A model generated the notes under the pieces. That model made no database searches. It saw nothing but the letters and a program-made list of their open reading frames with translations, and was not told the DNA's origin. Shown here one piece after another: positions 47,301-53,300 of a stretch of 64,000 nucleotides of DNA; position 1 is the first letter of the stretch, and every line of letters starts with the position of its first letter. Source of the DNA: Hemicordylus capensis (lineage: Eukaryota > Chordata > Lepidosauria > Squamata > Cordylidae); the NCBI RefSeq assembly GCF_027244095.1, contig NC_069660.1, forward strand, positions 58,481,834 through 58,545,833, in the 5' to 3' direction. A program made the position numbers and the translations under genes.

Positions 47301-50300
47301 TTTTCTGAAGGGAGCTTTCTTCCCTTTTATAGCTTCCCTGACTCTAGTTGTTAGCCATGTTGGCATCCTCCTGGACTTGGTGGTACCTTTCCTCCTTCTT
47401 GGTATACATTCTAAGACTTCACAAGATTTTTGGAAATTTGAATCCTGAATGTTATCACAAACCCAATGAGTGGACCTAAAGGTTTCTCTTGACACAGTCC
47501 TCGTTAGTTCTGCCATAACTGCAATGAATGAACATGTCCTGAGACTTCAGGTGTAGTTCTGAAGAGTAGTTTGTAAAGTCATAGGTCTGGCCTGGAAAAT
47601 CATTGCTCTGTTGGGAATAAAGAACTTCAGCTGCAGCGAACACCATAACATCTCTTCTGCAGTGCTTGGAAAGGAGGGTCTAAAGGCAGTAATCTGTCCA
47701 CAGAGTCAGTTGCCTCTAGGCAGGGAGCCTTCAAAGTAGTTGCCCAACAGGCTTGATCGGCAGGACACCACGTGTGGAGGGAGATTTGAGGCAGCCCTCA
47801 AAGACATTTATGGCAGCAAGCAGTGCTTCTGCAAGGAAGGGAGAGAAGTGAAAATTGCTTTCTGATCTTCCTCCCCATGCCCTGCCCTGCCCTGCCCATC
47901 AAGCCTGCGAGGCAACTACTCTGAAGGCTCCTGAGACTTCAGGTGTAGTTCTGAAGAGTAGTTTGTAAAGTCATAGGTCTGGCCTGGAAAATCATTGCTC
48001 TGTTGGGAATAAAGAACTTCAGCTGCAGCGAACACCATAACATCTCTTCTGCAGTGCTTGGAAAGGAGGGTCTAAAGGCAGTAATCTGTCCACAGAGTCA
48101 GTTGCCTCTAGGCAGGGAGCCTTCAAAGTAGTTGCCCAACAGGCTTGATCGGCAGGACACCACGTGTGGAGGGAGATTTGAGGCAGCCCTCAAAGACATT
48201 TATGGCAGCAAGCAGTGCTTCTGCAAGGAAGGGAGAGAAGTGAAAATTGCTTTCTGATCTTCCTCCCCATGCCCTGCCCTGCCCTGCCCATCAAGCCTGC
48301 GAGGCAACTACTCTGAAGGCTCCCTGCCTTGAGACAGCTCTGATCCATTGATGGACCACTGCCCATCATGTCAGCCCCTATGTTTAGCGAGGATCAGAAA
48401 TCAGAATTTTCACTTGGGCAGTTGTTTCGGACAACAGTGCATTATCAATTGCCTATTCTTCCATTAAAGTAAGATAAGCACAGAAAGAACCAGGTAAAAA
48501 ATGAAATAAGATCCAGACCCTTTCCTAGAAAAGAGAAAAACCACAATACCTACTAGCAGCAGGTGCTGTGTGTAATACTAATAATAAAATCTTAGCACTG
48601 ATTGTTGGTCAAATGTACAGTTTCATTCAGCTTCCAACCCTTGATGTTTGCATGTGCTCAGCTGCTTTGGAATACTTCTTTGCAGTGCTGTCCTTGTGGG
48701 GGATCTTCTGGGGCACTGAGTTTGGCTTTTTGTTGTTCTGGTGGAGAACCCGCCTGCTCTCATGGCTGACCTTTTTTTCTTTCATAGGGATTTTTGAGAC
48801 CTGAGTTGCTGGGGAATGAGTTTACTCACCTTGAGTTCCCCCGAAGGATCCAGCATAAGGAACTGGGGAAGAAGATGCTGCACAGGGACCAAAACATGAA
48901 TGGCTGGTAACTCATCTTCTCAGCAGATTGAGACCGATTTTGAAATGCTTGACAAACAAGCAGAAGGTTGCTGGTTCAAATCCCCACTGGTACTATTATC
49001 AGGCAGCAGCAATATAGGAGGATGCTGAAAGGCATCATCTCATACTGCGCAGGAGGAGGCAATAGTAAACCTCTTGTAGTCTACCCCCAAAAACCCACAG
49101 GGCTCTGTGGGCGCCAAGAATCGAAATCGACTTGACGGCACACTTTACCTTTTAGAATTAGAAAGGTGGAGAAAACAAGGTGAAGAAACAAGATTTTCTG
49201 TCCCAGCCATGCTGTTTGTTGCAAATAGCCACTTTGGGAGCAAATATCAGGTTTGTTGGGGAAGTGGTTTCAAGGGAAAGAGTAAACCTTTTCCTCTCTG
49301 TTCCTGATCAGGACTGCCTCCCTGCTCCCTCCCCAAGGTTCCTTTTTGTGAAAGAAGAGGCACTTCTGGTTAGCTAAAATAAACCTTAGCCTGAGATAGA
49401 TGATAATCTCTCTTGCTTATATGAGTTGACTGTGATACCATAGATACATTGTTGTCTGTGACATGTGCCCTCATCCAGCTCAGTCTGGTTTCAGATGGCA
49501 CACATAGCCAAAATTAGAACTTTGTGCACCATTCCGGAACCTTTGGAGTGCGCCCTTGCCCCTATCCCACCTGTGTGAGCCTCGGAAGAATCCTTCCAGT
49601 TGTGGCTAGAAATAAGCTGGGGTCTCTTGTGATGTCCAAACCAACCAATTCTGGTTCATTTGACCCAAAGTTGCAAAATAAACCACAGAATTCTGAGCAT
49701 GGGGTTTGAAGTTGGGTTCAGATCTTGTGGTTTATTTTGCAACTTTGAATAGGCTCAGGAACATTGCCCAAGCCAAGGTTTTATCTTGGTCCCATGTGAC
49801 GTCTGAATTGGCCTTTGATGAACCAGTTTTGCTGTGCTTCAAAAACCTGTTTGATCAAAGATGACAGTAGGACAAAAGTTTTTGTATAGTAAAGGAAATT
49901 ATGCCTCTGTCATGGTGCTAATCTGGATTAGTTGTTGTTTGCTGTTAGTAAAACAGTACTCAGATGGGCTTTTTTACAGCAGTTGTTACTTGTCTGAGAG
50001 AACAGTAGATTTCATCCACATTGCAACATATTGTGTGTGTGCGTGCGTTTTTCCCCCCTTTCTTTCCCTGTTCCAACCAGGGCATATAAAAAGATAGAAG
50101 AAGATGACCTGAAGTTTCCACTTGTCTACGGAGAGGGTAAAAAGGTAAATGCTGAGGAGGCAAGGAAGTCTTTTTTAGAAATGGAGAGAATTCCCCATGA
50201 AGTGACATCACAAGGGTTTGGAGTAGATATAAAAATACAAGGTTGGGTATGAGATGTTGCAACTTGAAAGGATTCACTGATACAGAATTGTTATGCCTCC

Positions 50301-53300
50301 ACTGAGCAATTTTGACATGGTATCTGCTGGGACAACCTTTCCATGAAGCGCAGGGTAAGGTAGTCACCTTGGGCAAGGGTACAAGGAGGGGCTCAGAGGG
50401 CTGCAAATGCTGGTTACCCATCATTTCCTGCCACCATCCTTCCTCACCCCTCTGGGGCATGATGTTCATTTTCTGTTTATCCCAACGAGATGTGCTTCTC
50501 CTGCCCTTACTCCTCCCTTCTCCTCCCTTACCCTTGGGCTAGGAAATTGCCTGGCTTGGTGGCATACTCTGAAAGTGCTTACATGTTGCCTTCGACCCAT
50601 TGGCAGTATGGCCTGAGAATGCTGATGAGCACCCACCCACAGATGCAGAGTGAGGGCAGCAAAATGTCTTGGACCACCACTGATATCTGCTTTTTCTCTC
50701 TCACATTATACACCACTAGAGATTTGTATAGTTCTCATCATCCTATTATCCCATGAAAGCAACAGGTTTTGGGTTTTTTAAAACTTTCCTTTACTTCTAG
50801 GCACGAATGATGGCAACCATTGGGGTGACTCGAGGCTTTGGAGATCATGATCTCAAGGTCTACAGCTCTAACATTCACATCAAACCTTTCCTGTCTTGCG
50901 TCCCAGAGGTGAGAACACCAGAAACAGTTTTCTGGTTATTGGGAATGTAATTAAGTCTTGTATGAACAGAGCTGTGGTTCGCAAGCTGAAGAACTTGGAA
51001 TTCTGCCAACACATCTCAGTTCGCTACTGATGTCCTTGACATAAATATGTCATTTAACCCTCAGTTCCAGGGTTGAAGGATTGTACTGGTAAAGGTCTTG
51101 GCCTTAAAGCTGAACTCCTTTTTCAAAAAGGAAATTATACTGGAGTGTTTCTGGTTCCTTTCTCCCCACACACCATCCCACTGAGCATTTATGGCCTCAG
51201 TTGAAGGGCCAAAACTTCAGATGCAGGCGTTTAATTTATGTCCTGTCTTCCTACTTATGCAAGTTCTCAGGGTAACTAATAAAAGTAATGCCATTCAAAA
51301 TAAAATCTTAAAACAATAATCAACAACCCAAAGAACAGTCATAGAGTGTAGAGACAGCAGATGACACAATCCAGAAACTAGAACAGATTGTACACTTGCC
51401 TAAGGAATAGAAAAAGTCTTCAGAGAGGGTGAAAGGACAACAAGAAGGGTGTCAGATCTTCTGGGGCAGGACATTCCACAACTTGGGCATGTCTCCAGAG
51501 AATGCCCTCTCTTGCATTCTTACAGAATGGACATCAGATAAAGGTGGAATGCACAAGAGCTTCTTCCCAATTAGTCTTAAAGGATGGGAGGATCGTATGG
51601 GAAGAGATAGTCCTGTAAGAATTCTGGTCCCAAACCATGCCACAATGTTGCAAAAGATGCTGGGAAGAGGAAGGCAGAGTCTCAGGTCAAGCAGAGCATC
51701 CATTGGGACCAGCTGCTATTGGCTATGTCAATGTCGTATGCAGCAGAAGTGATATATTTTAACCCAAATGTCACCAAGATTGATTGAAATAAATCTTTCA
51801 AAGAACATGCTAAAAGAACATGCAGTGTTGCTATGGGTAGGGGACTGGTCTCATCTGGGGCCCCATGGGGGCTAGATGGCCCTAATAGCAAGAAATTCTT
51901 CTTCTGCAAATGTCCAAACTCAGATCAAGCAAGAGAGGCTGGAGACACAAGCTCTAATGGGAGATGCTGAACCAGCAAAGAGCTGGCCACAACTGAAGGC
52001 CTTGATCTCTTATAAAGGCCTCATCCCTTCCTGGACTCCAGCCTTCTTCCCTGAGGGGGCACTTGAGCCAGCCCCTCCCTTCTCCTGAGCAGCCTGATTG
52101 GGAAGGTCTGCCTTCAGAGCCAGAACTTAGCCCTAGCTCAGTGCTGCATCTACTTCTGGTGATCCTGGGGAAAAGAAAGGGGTTCTAGAGCCCCACCCTG
52201 TGACACTGCAAAGGATCCTGGCCAGGACTGTCCCCACCAGATGCCAGGTGGGCTGCTTCTTGAGAATATTTCACTCCCTCTCTAAATAAAAAATAAAAAA
52301 AGTCTCCTGCTGGAACAGACCTAAGGTCCATCTTGTCCAGAGCTGCATAACTTTGGCCCTCCTGCAGATGTTGGACTATAACTTTCATCATCCCTGGCTC
52401 TTGGTCACTGTGGCTGAGAGCTGTAATCCAACAGCTGGAAGACTGAAGTCCAACATCCCAAAAGGGCTCCTTTTTAATTCCAGATAGGAGGGATGATAGA
52501 GTGTCATTTTACTTGGTAGTGATGAAAAAAGTCACTTTGTACACACATTAAGTAGCACTGTCTGGGTTTTGTTTTTAATTATGACCTCTTCACATTCCAG
52601 GACTGAGGTTTGACTTTCTAAATAGGTCCTGCTTTATGCCCTGGGAACTAGATTCTTGTGCAGTCTCTAGACTGCCCCTTGTGTTTCTGGGCTGCACTCA
52701 AATTGGAACATTAGGCTCCTTGCCAGCCAGCCAGCCACCAAAAAAAAAAAAAAAAGCAGCCAAAGAGAATTCAATGTAGGCCACCCCCAAAAGCAGAACA
52801 AGAAGAAGTTTGCAGTCATTGTTGTCATGAGACTTATTGAGCATGACAGCAAAAGAAAAGGGAAAGGACTTCTGAGAGCAAAGCAAGTTTTTCTTCCTTT
52901 CTGTGCTTGGCAAGTAGACTGGGTGACTCCTGGGCCAGAAAGGGCCAGGACAGTGAGCCTGCTAGGTGGGAATTTGCTTTACTGCTGAGTAATTGAGTGG
53001 GCAGCTGCTCCCGGCCCCCTTCACCTTTGGGTGGCCAAGTGCCCTGTTGTTGCTGCCCTGCTTCCAGCCAACCCCCCAAGTGGTCAGGCAGAAGGAAAAC
53101 AAGCATACTGCTCCTTCCGCTGTTCCTAAGTGCCAGGCCCAACCCAGGGGAAAACAAGTGAATGGGCAGAGGAGTGGACATGAAAAGGTTGCTGGCAAAT
53201 GCTCTTGCTCTGACTGCTGCCGTGTGCGGACGAGCGAGTATGCAGCTACTGTCATGCTGGTCTGTCTGTCTGACTTTCCTCACCAAAAGGTACACTCCAT

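Larger units (their letters stand above)
42477..48787 (+). other. PPM1J intron 5
   Basis: 6311 bases, phase 0. Contains a LINE 3' end, a hAT-like element, a SINE, a nested CR1 fragment and a tandem duplication. 44150-45340 and 45570-46080 hold nothing recognised. Confidence 0.85.
48907..50080 (+). other. PPM1J intron 6
   Basis: 1174 bases, phase 2. A SINE fills the start and a perfect 21-bp inverted repeat lies near 49667-49746. Confidence 0.85.

Noticed and set aside
46890-47516. 208-residue antisense protein as a host gene
   Set aside because: The sequence matches the pre-RT region of CR1 ORF2, so it is a transposon fragment.
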